A stretch of 64,000 nt of DNA from Acidobacteriota bacterium (GTDB lineage Bacteria > Acidobacteriota > Vicinamibacteria > Vicinamibacterales > JAFNAJ01). The translations under genes were made by a program, and so were the position numbers. The notes under the pieces were generated by a model. The model searched no databases. It saw only the letters and a list, made by a program, of their open reading frames with translations, and was not told the DNA's origin. The DNA lies in assembly GCA_023384575.1 (NCBI GenBank), contig JAHDVP010000017.1, positions 1 to 64,000 of the forward strand, read 5' to 3'. Shown here in pieces: positions 1-8,161 of the stretch; position 1 is the stretch's first letter, and the number at the start of each line of letters is the position of its first letter.

Positions 1-25
1 TAATTCCCGGTAAAACACCCGCCCG

Positions 26-1174
26 TCAGCCGGCCACCTGTCTGATGATCACGCCCCGCTCGGCAAGGGCGGTGATGTAGGCAGCCGCCGGCATGGCTTC
101 GTCGGGTGTGCAGACGCCCGTGCGCGTCACCTCGCCGGTCGCCTGCATCACACCCGTGATGGCGAGCGAGAACCCGGTCGTGCGCATCATGGCGGAGATT
201 CCGCGCTGCTCGTCGGCACGGTCGACGAGCTCCCACGCGAGCGTCGACGGCGCGCCGGCCCGTCGGCCCCTGACGATGACCCTGAGCGCGACGAGATCGG
301 GGGCCTCCGGGTGGGTCAGCCTCCTTCCCATCACGGCCACCGCGAGGTCGCGAGGGACGACGGAGGTGCCCTTGACGTCGACCGGGTCCAGGTCGAGGAA
401 GCCCAGCTCGCGGACGGCCTCCATGAGACGGGCGTGACCAGGGTAGCGCAGGGTCTTGTACTCCATGGCCGGCACCCGGCCCTCGTACCGGAAGGCCATC
501 GTGGAAAGACCCCCGGCGGTGTGAAACGCCTCGAGATCGCCCACGGGCGCGTCGAACGTCACGGCCTCGACCTCCGACAGGGCCGTCACCTGCGTTCGCT
601 GACCGTCACGGAGGATCCACGACCGCGTCGTGTAGTAGTCGAGCACGCCCTCGAGCGAGTACACGACCTGGTAGTTGAGCGGCGGCGTGGGGTGCTGGGG
701 CAGGCCGCCCACGTAGATGCGGACCGACTCGACCTCGTCGAGCTGGTCGATGCCGTGCTGCGCCAGGACGTTCACCATGCCCGGTGCGAGGCCGCAGTCG
801 GGCATCACCGACACGCCCTTCGCGCGTGCGGCCTCATCGAGTCCTCGCTGTGCCGTCACGATCTCGGTGTTCCCGCCGAGATCGCTGAAGTGCACGCCCG
901 CCTCGACCGCGAGCTCCGAGAGTTCGAGATTGAAGTAGTACGGGATGGCGCTCATCGCCGCCTGGCAACCGGCCATGGCGGCGAGGACGGCCGACCGGTC
1001 GCGCACGTCGAGGGCCACCGGCACCAGACGAGGCCCTGCGAAGGGCGCGAGGAAGGAGGGGATCCGATCGACGTGCAGGTCGGCGAGGCGTACCTCGTCG
1101 ACGTCCGGACGGCCGAGCAGATCGAAGGCACAGGCCGACCCCTGCAGGCCGGCCCCGAGCACGAGCATACGCAT
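26..1174 (-). CDS. Saccharopine dehydrogenase family, L-lysine 6-dehydrogenase-like
   Basis: 382 aa. The N-terminus carries a Rossmann nucleotide loop (GAGLQG, residues 7-12), and the body follows the saccharopine dehydrogenase fold. Stretches such as APGMVNVL, QLDEVES, YVGGLP and SLEGVLDYYT match, as I recall them, L-lysine 6-dehydrogenases, which oxidatively deaminate lysine at the 6-amino group with NAD(P); the assignment comes from family resemblance. The ATG at 1174 was chosen because the Rossmann strand starts right after it; the open frame continues upstream only as a shadow of trkH. It lies 95 nt downstream of trkH on the same strand and may be separately transcribed. Related saccharopine reductases remain possible. 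Confidence 0.85.
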   Translation of the reverse strand: MRMLVLGAGLQGSACAFDLLGRPDVDEVRLADLHVDRIPSFLAPFAGPRLVPVALDVRDRSAVLAAMAGCQAAMSAIPYYFNLELSELAVEAGVHFSDLGGNTEIVTAQRGLDEAARAKGVSVMPDCGLAPGMVNVLAQHGIDQLDEVESVRIYVGGLPQHPTPPLNYQVVYSLEGVLDYYTTRSWILRDGQRTQVTALSEVEAVTFDAPVGDLEAFHTAGGLSTMAFRYEGRVPAMEYKTLRYPGHARLMEAVRELGFLDLDPVDVKGTSVVPRDLAVAVMGRRLTHPEAPDLVALRVIVRGRRAGAPSTLAWELVDRADEQRGISAMMRTTGFSLAITGVMQATGEVTRTGVCTPDEAMPAAAYITALAERGVIIRQVAG

Positions 1175-1269
1175 GATGTCACTCCCGGCGCGCCCCGGCG
1201 CGCCAGCCGAACACTCTATCGCGGCCACGGCCGCCCTGTCAGCTCGGCGGCCGCGCCGCCGGGCGCCGG

Positions 1270-2721
1270 TCACCGCCGCCAGAAGGCGCGCGTCAGGATG
1301 GCGATGACGGTGTAGAACTCGAGGCGCCCCGCGATCATGTCGGCCGCGAGCACCCACTTGGCGAGCGCGGGCAGGTGCCCGTAGTGCTCCACCGCGCCCA
1401 CCTGTCCGAACCCCGGCCCGACGTTGAACATCGATGCGGCGACCGCCGTGATCGCCGTCAGGATGTCGACACCCACGGCGGCGAGCAGCAGGCACGACAC
1501 GAAGTTGACCACGAACGCGAGATAGACCAGGTTCAGCAGGCTCTCGATCGTCGACTCGCCGACGACCTGCCCTCCGAGGCGAACCGCGAACACGCCGCGG
1601 CGTTCGACCATGCGCTTGAACTCGCGATCGACGACCCGCGCGAGCAGGATCATTCGTGAGACCTTCAGACCGCCGGCCGTCGATCCCGTGCACCCGCCGA
1701 CGAACATCAGGGCCAGCAGCACGAGCTGCGGCAGCGGTGGCCAGACCTCGAAGTTCTCGGTGACGAACCCGGTGGTGGTGACGATCGACGCGACCTGGAA
1801 GAGCGCCGCCCGCAGGGCCTGGCCCGGCGCGTACCCGCCCTGGGTCACGAGCACCAGCGCGACGACGAGCGTGGCCCCGGCGACGAGCAGCAGGTACCCG
1901 CGGATCTCCACGTCGGTGAAGAACCGCCCGGGGCGGCGTTCGATCAGCAGGCGGTAGTGCTGCAGGAAGCTGATGCCCGCCAGCAGCATGAAGACGATGA
2001 GGATGGCCTCGACGAGCGGGTCGTCGAACCCGGCGATGCTCGCCGTCCTGGTCGAGAACCCCCCGGTGCCGAGCGTCGAGAACGTGTGGCAGAGGGCCTC
2101 GAACGCCGACAGGCCGGCGAGGCGGAGCAGACCGTAGAGCGTGACGGTGAGCAGCGCGTAGATTCGCCAGAGGGCCAGCGCCGTTTCGGTCAGCCTGGGC
2201 TTCAGTCTCTCCGACCGGGCCCCGGAGAACTCGGCCCGGTAGAGTTGCATGCCGCCGTGGCCAACGAGCGGCAGCACCGCCACACCGAGCAGGACGATGC
2301 CCATGCCGCCCAGCCAGTGCGAGAAGCACCGCCAGAACTGCAGCGGCTCCGGCAGCACTTCGACCCGGGCGAGCACCGTCGCTCCGGTCGTCGTGAAGCC
2401 CGAGGCCGCCTCGAAGAAGGCGTCGGTGAACGACGGGAACCAGGGCGAGAAATAGAAGGGCAGGGCGCCGAACGTCGCGACGGCGACCCAGGTCACGACC
2501 ACGAGCAGCAGTCCCTCGCGCTGCGTGAGATCCGTGCGCGGGCGGGTGGACCCGATGACGAGCGCCAGGCCGGTCCCGCCGGTCATGGCGCAGGCGACGG
2601 CCAGCGGGCCGACGCCTGCGCTGCCGCGCGCGAGCCCCCACGCGATGGGCACGAGCATCGTCGCGGCCAGCACCAGCAGGAACTGCCCGAGGACGTAGCC
2701 CACCGCGGAGCCGCGGATCAT
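1270..2721 (-). CDS. trkH: TrkH family potassium uptake protein (membrane channel subunit)
   Basis: 483 aa, normal length for TrkH/KtrB. It is strongly hydrophobic throughout, with the four repeated pore segments. Filter-type motifs are visible ([32 protein letters not shown], and [10 protein letters not shown] near the C-terminus), as is the conserved [12 protein letters not shown]. It forms the K+ conducting pore in the inner membrane and is gated by TrkA. Its ATG overlaps the trkA stop codon by 4 nt (2718-2721), so the two are translationally coupled and transcribed trkA then trkH. Confidence 0.95.
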   Translation of the reverse strand: MIRGSAVGYVLGQFLLVLAATMLVPIAWGLARGSAGVGPLAVACAMTGGTGLALVIGSTRPRTDLTQREGLLLVVVTWVAVATFGALPFYFSPWFPSFTDAFFEAASGFTTTGATVLARVEVLPEPLQFWRCFSHWLGGMGIVLLGVAVLPLVGHGGMQLYRAEFSGARSERLKPRLTETALALWRIYALLTVTLYGLLRLAGLSAFEALCHTFSTLGTGGFSTRTASIAGFDDPLVEAILIVFMLLAGISFLQHYRLLIERRPGRFFTDVEIRGYLLLVAGATLVVALVLVTQGGYAPGQALRAALFQVASIVTTTGFVTENFEVWPPLPQLVLLALMFVGGCTGSTAGGLKVSRMILLARVVDREFKRMVERRGVFAVRLGGQVVGESTIESLLNLVYLAFVVNFVSCLLLAAVGVDILTAITAVAASMFNVGPGFGQVGAVEHYGHLPALAKWVLAADMIAGRLEFYTVIAILTRAFWRR

Positions 2722-4088
2722 CGCCTGTCGCGGCCGGTGAGGAAGGCCGCCTCGAGGGTGGGGACCACGGTCTCGAGCGCGAAGAAGATCGCGCGATCGC
2801 CCACCTCGATGCGCTCGTTGCCCCTGGGGACGACGACCTCACCCGAGGGCCGGACGATCGCGCCGACAATGGCGCCGGCGGGGAAGCGCACGTCGCGCAG
2901 GCGGCGGCCGACGTACTTGGATCCCTCCGCGGCGATCAATTCGATCGCTTCGGCCTCTTCCTCGCCGAAGGTCGCCACCGACAGCACACGCCCCTTGCGG
3001 ACGAACTGGAGGATACGGTCGACCGTCGCCACGCGCGGGCTGACCGTCGTGTTCACGCCCAGGCGCTGGACGAGCGGCAGGTAGCTGAGCCGGTTGATCA
3101 ACGCCACGACCTTCTTCACGCCGACACGCCGGGCGAGCAGCGAGGCGATGATGTTGACCTCGTCCTCGTTGGTCAGCGCGAGGAAGGCGTCGGCCTCGTG
3201 GAGTCCCTCCTCCTCGAGGAACCGCTGGTCGGTGCCGTCGGCGTTCAGCACGATGGAAGAGCGGAGGATGCCGGCGATCTTCCTGGCGCGGGCCTCATCA
3301 CGCTCGAAGAGCTTCACCGTCACGTTCTGCTGCTCGAGCAGCTGCGCGATCCGGATGCCGACCTGCTTGCCACCGAGGACGAAGACCCGCTTCAACGACG
3401 TCCGCGTGTCGAGCCCGAAGAACGCCAGGTTCGCGTCGAGGTGGTCGCGCGTGGTCAGCACGTAGAGATGATCGCCGTCGCGTATCACCTCGCTGCCCTT
3501 GGGGATCACGACGTGCTGCCCGCGGAAGATCATCGCCACCAGCGAGTTCGCCGGGGCCCCCTCACGGCCGATCTCCTCGAGCGACTTGCCGATCAGCCGG
3601 TGACCCGGGCCGACGTTCGTGCCGAAGAGGCGGACGGCGCCGTCGGCGAAGTCGCGGATGTCGGACGCGCCGGGCACGCGCACCACGCGCATGACGCGCT
3701 CGGCGATGTCCGTCTCGGGGTGAATGACGAGGTCGATGCGCACGCCGCTGCGCGCGACGACGTCGCGCCAGTGGTCGACCTCGTGCGTGCGCAGGCGCGC
3801 GATCTTCACCCGCGCGTCCGAGTCGACCTGCGCGATCAGGCACGCCAGCAGGTTGACCTCGTCGCTGTCGCTGACGGCGATCACCATGTCCGCATCGCGG
3901 ACGCCCGCGTCCCGCATCGTCAGGACGCGGGCCGCGCTGCCGTTGACGATGCGGGCGTCGAGCTGGCTCTCGAGCTGCGCGCAGCGGGCGACGTCGGGTT
4001 CGACGACGACGACCTCGTTGCCCTCGCGAATCAGGCGCGCCGCGATGAGCGCGCCCACCTGACCGCCGCCCGCGATGAGAACCCGCAT
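2718..4088 (-). CDS. trkA: Trk system potassium transporter TrkA (NAD-binding gating subunit)
   Basis: 456 aa, full length. It has two tandem RCK units, each an N-terminal NAD(H)-binding Rossmann fold plus a TrkA-C ligand domain: the first begins at residue 1 (LIAGGGQVGALIA), the second near residue 235 (VFVLGGKQVGIRIA). It is the cytoplasmic ring that gates TrkH. It is the first gene of the trkA-trkH unit, divergent from the gene at 4182 with 93 bp between them. I found no convincing -10/-35 for this strand. Confidence 0.96.
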   Translation of the reverse strand: MRVLIAGGGQVGALIAARLIREGNEVVVVEPDVARCAQLESQLDARIVNGSAARVLTMRDAGVRDADMVIAVSDSDEVNLLACLIAQVDSDARVKIARLRTHEVDHWRDVVARSGVRIDLVIHPETDIAERVMRVVRVPGASDIRDFADGAVRLFGTNVGPGHRLIGKSLEEIGREGAPANSLVAMIFRGQHVVIPKGSEVIRDGDHLYVLTTRDHLDANLAFFGLDTRTSLKRVFVLGGKQVGIRIAQLLEQQNVTVKLFERDEARARKIAGILRSSIVLNADGTDQRFLEEEGLHEADAFLALTNEDEVNIIASLLARRVGVKKVVALINRLSYLPLVQRLGVNTTVSPRVATVDRILQFVRKGRVLSVATFGEEEAEAIELIAAEGSKYVGRRLRDVRFPAGAIVGAIVRPSGEVVVPRGNERIEVGDRAIFFALETVVPTLEAAFLTGRDRR

Positions 4089-4168
4089 GCGGGCGCTATG
4101 GTGACACGGGAGCCGGTGTCCCAGCCAGAGCCTTTCCCACTCCCGGACGCACCCCCCCGCGCCCGCGA

Positions 4169-4174
4169 TAGACT
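4169..4174 (+). promoter_or_regulatory. -10-like hexamer TAGACT, 7 nt before a start codon
   Basis: TAGACT ends 7 nt before the ATG at 4182, so transcription would begin at or next to the start codon (leaderless mRNA). No good -35 element is visible. There is no Shine-Dalgarno sequence before this ATG, which agrees with leaderless initiation. Confidence 0.4.
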
Positions 4175-4181
4175 AAGCCTG

Positions 4182-6914
4182 ATGCGACGATCCGGCTGGC
4201 AGCGTCAGGCTGCAGGCTGGTGGCCCAACTGGACACCCCTCCTGATTGGCGCCCTGTGGGTGTGGTTCTCAGGACCTGCCGCGGCCGGCGAAGGTCTGCC
4301 CGGCCGCCCGGCCTGGACGTCGATGCCGCTGCCCGGCGGCACCGGCGCGCTCGCGACGGTCGTGGGCCTGCCTCCTCCCGTCGCACCCGAGCGAGCGCTG
4401 TTCGACGTCGTGCGTGCGGTCCACGATCGGCCGGCGCCCCAGACGCTCAAGGCGATGCGGGCGCATCTCTCGAGCGCCGCCGCCGGGCCCGCCGAGCTGG
4501 ATCAGGACGTGCCGTTGCCCCTGTCCCGGGCGTTCTGGGAGCGACACGTCTTCGGCCGGCACGTACCGCCGCGGGAGGTGGCGGCCGCGATCCTCACCGA
4601 TCGGACCGCCGCGCTGCTCTTCGTCGGCCTCGCGTCGCTCGATGGGCCGACGCTCGCGTTCGTCGAGAGCGACGCCAGGCTCGCGGGCGCGCTGTACGGA
4701 CGTCACGCCGGCGTGCTCGCCGCGTTCGGCCGCAGCGTGAAGGTCGACTCCGGCGTCGTGCGTGTTCCAGGCGGGCCAGAAGCGCTCGCGTTGTGGGAGC
4801 GCCTCGTCGGGACCCGCGCCGACCGCCCCGCTGCGTTCATCGAGGCACTGCTCTCCAGAGACCGCGGTCGTTTGCTGTTCTTCTTCGACGCCGTGGCCGG
4901 GCTCGACCCTGATGCGAGACGGTACGCGCTCGGCCTGTCATTGGCGGCCGAGCGCCGGGCAGCCGCTCTCTCGAGGCTCTACCGCGTGTTCCGCGAGGTG
5001 GCGCCCGAGTGGCGGATCGATGAACACCCGTTCTTCCGGCCGGCGGTCTCGCCGGCGATGGTGCTCGGGGCCGTCGGGGTGACCACGGATGGGCGCCTCG
5101 CACCGCCATCCGACCGAGGCTTCTGGCGCGCGGCGTTCGTCGCCGGCCGCCGGCCGCCCGGATCCGTTCGCGCGACATCCGAGGCCGAGGCCGCCTGGCT
5201 CGTCGGTCAGGTGTTCGCGTCCGACGGACGGTACGCCGCGGCCAGACTCGACACCGTGCGGTTCGCCCAGCGCCTCGTCGCGACATCGCCGCCGGCCCCT
5301 GTCGATGTCCTCGCGGCGGCCGTCGACGCGCACCTCAGGTTCCGCCCGCTGATTGGTTCGCTCGAACGCATGGGTGTCGTCGACGCCGGGGTCATGGCAG
5401 CCGCTGGCGCGCGCGCGCGGCAGCTGACCGCGCGCGGCGATGAACTGCCGCTGCTTCACTTCCAGGGCACCCTGGCACTGCTCGAACGCGCCCGGGACGC
5501 CGGGTCGCTCGACGAGTCCGGCGTTTGCGCCCTCGTGCGGACCCTCATCGACGCCACCGAACCCCGAAGTGACGGCACCACGGCCGTCATGTCGTGGATT
5601 CGTGCCGACCTGCTTCCGGCCTTCGGGGTGCCCGACACGGCGTCGGGTGCCGTCGAGCGGCTCGTGCGCTGCACTCTTGCCGGACGGCGGGCGTGCCTGG
5701 CGGGTCCTGACGCGCCCGAGATCGTCTGGGAAGGCCGGCGGTATCGCGTCGACCCGGCTGCCTCGGCGTTCGATCGGCTGGATCGCGCGCGCCGACGCCA
5801 GGCGGGGCCAACGCTCGACGACGTGCTGGCGGTCGACGACTCCCTCGCGGGTCGGGCCGACCGGGCTGAGGCCGTGACGCCTCGGCTCGAGGCACTCGCC
5901 CTGGAGGTCGACCGTACCGGACCGGCGGGCGGTCTCGCGCGTCGGCTCGGTGCAAGCCTCCGTGAGGCGGCGTTGGGGGGCACCGGTGCCGGAGGGCGAA
6001 GCGCGCTCGCGTCGGCGCGCGACCATCTGCTCGCTGATGCCCTCGTGGCCCTCGCGTATGCCCCCTACCTGGGCGGGGCCACCGGAGCCGCGCAGTATGG
6101 CGGACACGTCGCGCGACGGCACGACCTCGGGCTCCGGTTGTCGTTGGACGATCAACGGCGCCACGGACCGTGGACCTCTCCTGTGGAGCGCCGAGACGGA
6201 CAGGGGTGGCACGTGGTCGGGTCGGTGCTCGGACTCGACGCCGCCCTCGGGCGGCTGTTGCTGCAGCGTCTCGATTCGGGCCACGTGCCGACACGGCCAC
6301 CGCTGGCGGGCCCCCTGAGGCGGCAGGTGCTGGCGGCGCTCTCGACCAGGCCGTTGGCGCGGGCTGCCGACCGCGAGACCCCGCAGGTGATGGTCGACGC
6401 GGGACGGCGCCGGGTCGACACCCTTGTGGCCGACCCCCAAGACCTCGACGAGGTCGCGCGCACGCTCGGTCTGGCTGCCGGGCGCGTCAATGCGCTCCGC
6501 TGGTGGCTGTCCCAAGGGGGGGCGGACATCGCTGAGCGGTTCTCCTTCGTCGAACTGGACGAACTCGGGCGACTGGGCGCGGCTGGCGCGGAAGGCGCGG
6601 GTGCGGACACGCGGCCCGCTTCGCGTTCCTCACGCCGGGCTGAGGAGGACGAGCTGACCGACGAGGTCCTCCTCTGGCTCGACCAGGCCCTCGCCGCGCG
6701 GAAGCTGCCGGCGAGCCTCGCCCGTGGAGTGCTCGAGTACCTGCTGCAGGATCTGATCGACGAAGCGCAGCCCGCGCACGCGGACGACACCCTGGCCGTG
6801 TCGGTCTACCTGCACCGCCTGACCGCTGCGCGCGTCGACGACTACGTCGCGGCGCTCGCGGCTGACGGGCCGCTCAGGGAGATCGGCGGCGACCACGTGA
6901 CGAGGCGGCGATGA
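4182..6914 (+). CDS. Large exported protein of unknown function, first gene of a VWFA operon
   Basis: 910 aa; I do not recognise a family. The N-terminus has basic residues (MRRSGWQRQ), a hydrophobic core (LLIGALWVWF) and a plausible cleavage site after GPAAA, so export is likely. The rest is soluble, Arg/Ala/Leu-rich and looks alpha-helical, like a degenerate helical-repeat protein. A low-complexity linker near residues 805-820 precedes a final helical segment. The stop overlaps the next start (ATGA, 6911-6914), tying it to the two VWFA genes downstream. The codons for residues 5-15 lie in a 7-bp-period repeat (4194-4228). Start: ATG at 4182, preceded by a -10-like hexamer. Confidence 0.8.
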   Translation: MRRSGWQRQAAGWWPNWTPLLIGALWVWFSGPAAAGEGLPGRPAWTSMPLPGGTGALATVVGLPPPVAPERALFDVVRAVHDRPAPQTLKAMRAHLSSAAAGPAELDQDVPLPLSRAFWERHVFGRHVPPREVAAAILTDRTAALLFVGLASLDGPTLAFVESDARLAGALYGRHAGVLAAFGRSVKVDSGVVRVPGGPEALALWERLVGTRADRPAAFIEALLSRDRGRLLFFFDAVAGLDPDARRYALGLSLAAERRAAALSRLYRVFREVAPEWRIDEHPFFRPAVSPAMVLGAVGVTTDGRLAPPSDRGFWRAAFVAGRRPPGSVRATSEAEAAWLVGQVFASDGRYAAARLDTVRFAQRLVATSPPAPVDVLAAAVDAHLRFRPLIGSLERMGVVDAGVMAAAGARARQLTARGDELPLLHFQGTLALLERARDAGSLDESGVCALVRTLIDATEPRSDGTTAVMSWIRADLLPAFGVPDTASGAVERLVRCTLAGRRACLAGPDAPEIVWEGRRYRVDPAASAFDRLDRARRRQAGPTLDDVLAVDDSLAGRADRAEAVTPRLEALALEVDRTGPAGGLARRLGASLREAALGGTGAGGRSALASARDHLLADALVALAYAPYLGGATGAAQYGGHVARRHDLGLRLSLDDQRRHGPWTSPVERRDGQGWHVVGSVLGLDAALGRLLLQRLDSGHVPTRPPLAGPLRRQVLAALSTRPLARAADRETPQVMVDAGRRRVDTLVADPQDLDEVARTLGLAAGRVNALRWWLSQGGADIAERFSFVELDELGRLGAAGAEGAGADTRPASRSSRRAEEDELTDEVLLWLDQALAARKLPASLARGVLEYLLQDLIDEAQPAHADDTLAVSVYLHRLTAARVDDYVAALAADGPLREIGGDHVTRRR
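4194..4228 (+). repeat. Degenerate 7-bp tandem repeat (GGCTGNN) inside a signal-peptide coding region
   Basis: Units at exact 7-bp steps: GGCTGGC (4194), AGCGTCA (4201), GGCTGCA (4208), GGCTGGT (4215), GGCCCAA (4222). The same heptamer family forms the intergenic arrays at 21630-21713 and 34874-34929. Confidence 0.55.
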
Positions 6915-8119
6915 GCGCCTGGAGATCGTCGGACCGTGGGCCTTCCGCTCGGCGGGGCATCGCCCTGCTCGCCGGTGTCCTGACCGCGGCGAGCGCGCTG
7001 GCCGTTCTCGCGGTGGTCGCGGCCGAGACGCGCGGGGCGGCGATCGTCTCGCCGCGGGAGGGGATGCCGGTGGCGGGTCCCGTGCAGCTCGAGGCGGAGA
7101 CGAGGCCCGTCGAGGCCCTGGCCGAGGTGGACGAGGCGACCTTCTTCGTGGACGGGCGGGTGGTGTGCCGCCTGGCCCGGCCGCCGCTCGTCTGCGCATG
7201 GAACGCCGGCCGCACCATCGACACGCACCTCGTGCGTCTGGTCGTGCGCTGGAAGGACGGCACGCGCAGCGTGGCCACCGTGCGGACCGGCGCACTCTCG
7301 CTCGGTGAGCGTGTCGACGTCGATGCCGTGCAGCTCACGGTCGTCGTGCAGGACGATGGCGGCCGATTCGTGCGCGGCCTGGCGCAGGACGCGTTCCAGC
7401 TGTTCCAGGACGGCCGGCGTCAGACCCTGGCGCATTTCGCGAGCGAGCGCGTCCCGCTCGAGGCGGTCGCCGCCATCGACATGAGCGGCAGCATGACCGA
7501 CGCGATGCCGCAGGTGCGAGAGGCGGCCGCCCGGTTCCTGGCCGCACTGGCCCCCGACCATCAGGTCACCGTGCTCGCGTTCAACGACAACGTGTTCACC
7601 CTCTCGCGCCGCGGGGCGGCCCCGGAGGCGCGGCGGCGGGCACTCGCCAGACTGACGCCCTGGGGAGGGACGGCCCTCTACGATGCGATACTGGCCGCCC
7701 TGGACGTCCTGGGCGCGCAGCAGGGTCGTCGCGCGCTCGTGGTGTTCACCGACGGCGCCGACCAGCAGAGTCACGCGACCTTCGGCGACGTGCAGCGGCG
7801 GGTGGAGTCGAGTGATGCGACCATGTACATGATCGGTCAGGGCGACGCCACGACCAACCCGGCCCTGCGCCGCCTGCTCGAGCGGCTCGCAGCCGTGAGC
7901 GGGGGACGCGCGTTCTTCGAAGCGAGGCCGGACGCGCTCGACGCGGTGTTCGTCCAGATCATCGAGGAGCTGTCGAGTCAGTACCTCCTGTCGTACCAGC
8001 CCGACGCGCCCGTACGAGACGGGGAGTGGCACACGATTCGCGTCGAGGTGGACCGTGGAGAGTACCGTGTGCGGACCCGGCAGGGATTCCGGGCGCCACC
8101 GGCCCCGGACGGCCGGTGA
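6911..8119 (+). CDS. Secreted VWFA-related protein (acidobacterial type)
   Basis: 402 aa. An N-terminal membrane anchor or uncleaved signal (about residues 17-40) is followed by an Ig/Big-like segment (about 45-125) and a von Willebrand A domain. The MIDAS motif DMSGSM lies near residue 190, with the Thr-containing GGTALYD loop and VVFTDGAD further on. The C-terminal LSSQYLLSYQPD and the final RVRTRQGFRAP are typical of VWFA-related acidobacterial proteins (TIGR03436 type). The intact MIDAS predicts metal-dependent ligand binding outside the cytoplasmic membrane. It overlaps the upstream gene by 4 nt and is followed 42 nt later by a second VWFA gene. Confidence 0.9.
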   Translation: MSAWRSSDRGPSARRGIALLAGVLTAASALAVLAVVAAETRGAAIVSPREGMPVAGPVQLEAETRPVEALAEVDEATFFVDGRVVCRLARPPLVCAWNAGRTIDTHLVRLVVRWKDGTRSVATVRTGALSLGERVDVDAVQLTVVVQDDGGRFVRGLAQDAFQLFQDGRRQTLAHFASERVPLEAVAAIDMSGSMTDAMPQVREAAARFLAALAPDHQVTVLAFNDNVFTLSRRGAAPEARRRALARLTPWGGTALYDAILAALDVLGAQQGRRALVVFTDGADQQSHATFGDVQRRVESSDATMYMIGQGDATTNPALRRLLERLAAVSGGRAFFEARPDALDAVFVQIIEELSSQYLLSYQPDAPVRDGEWHTIRVEVDRGEYRVRTRQGFRAPPAPDGR

Positions 8120-8161
8120 AGGATGCTGGATCCGTCAGCGGGCGTGCAGCAGGGAGTGGTC

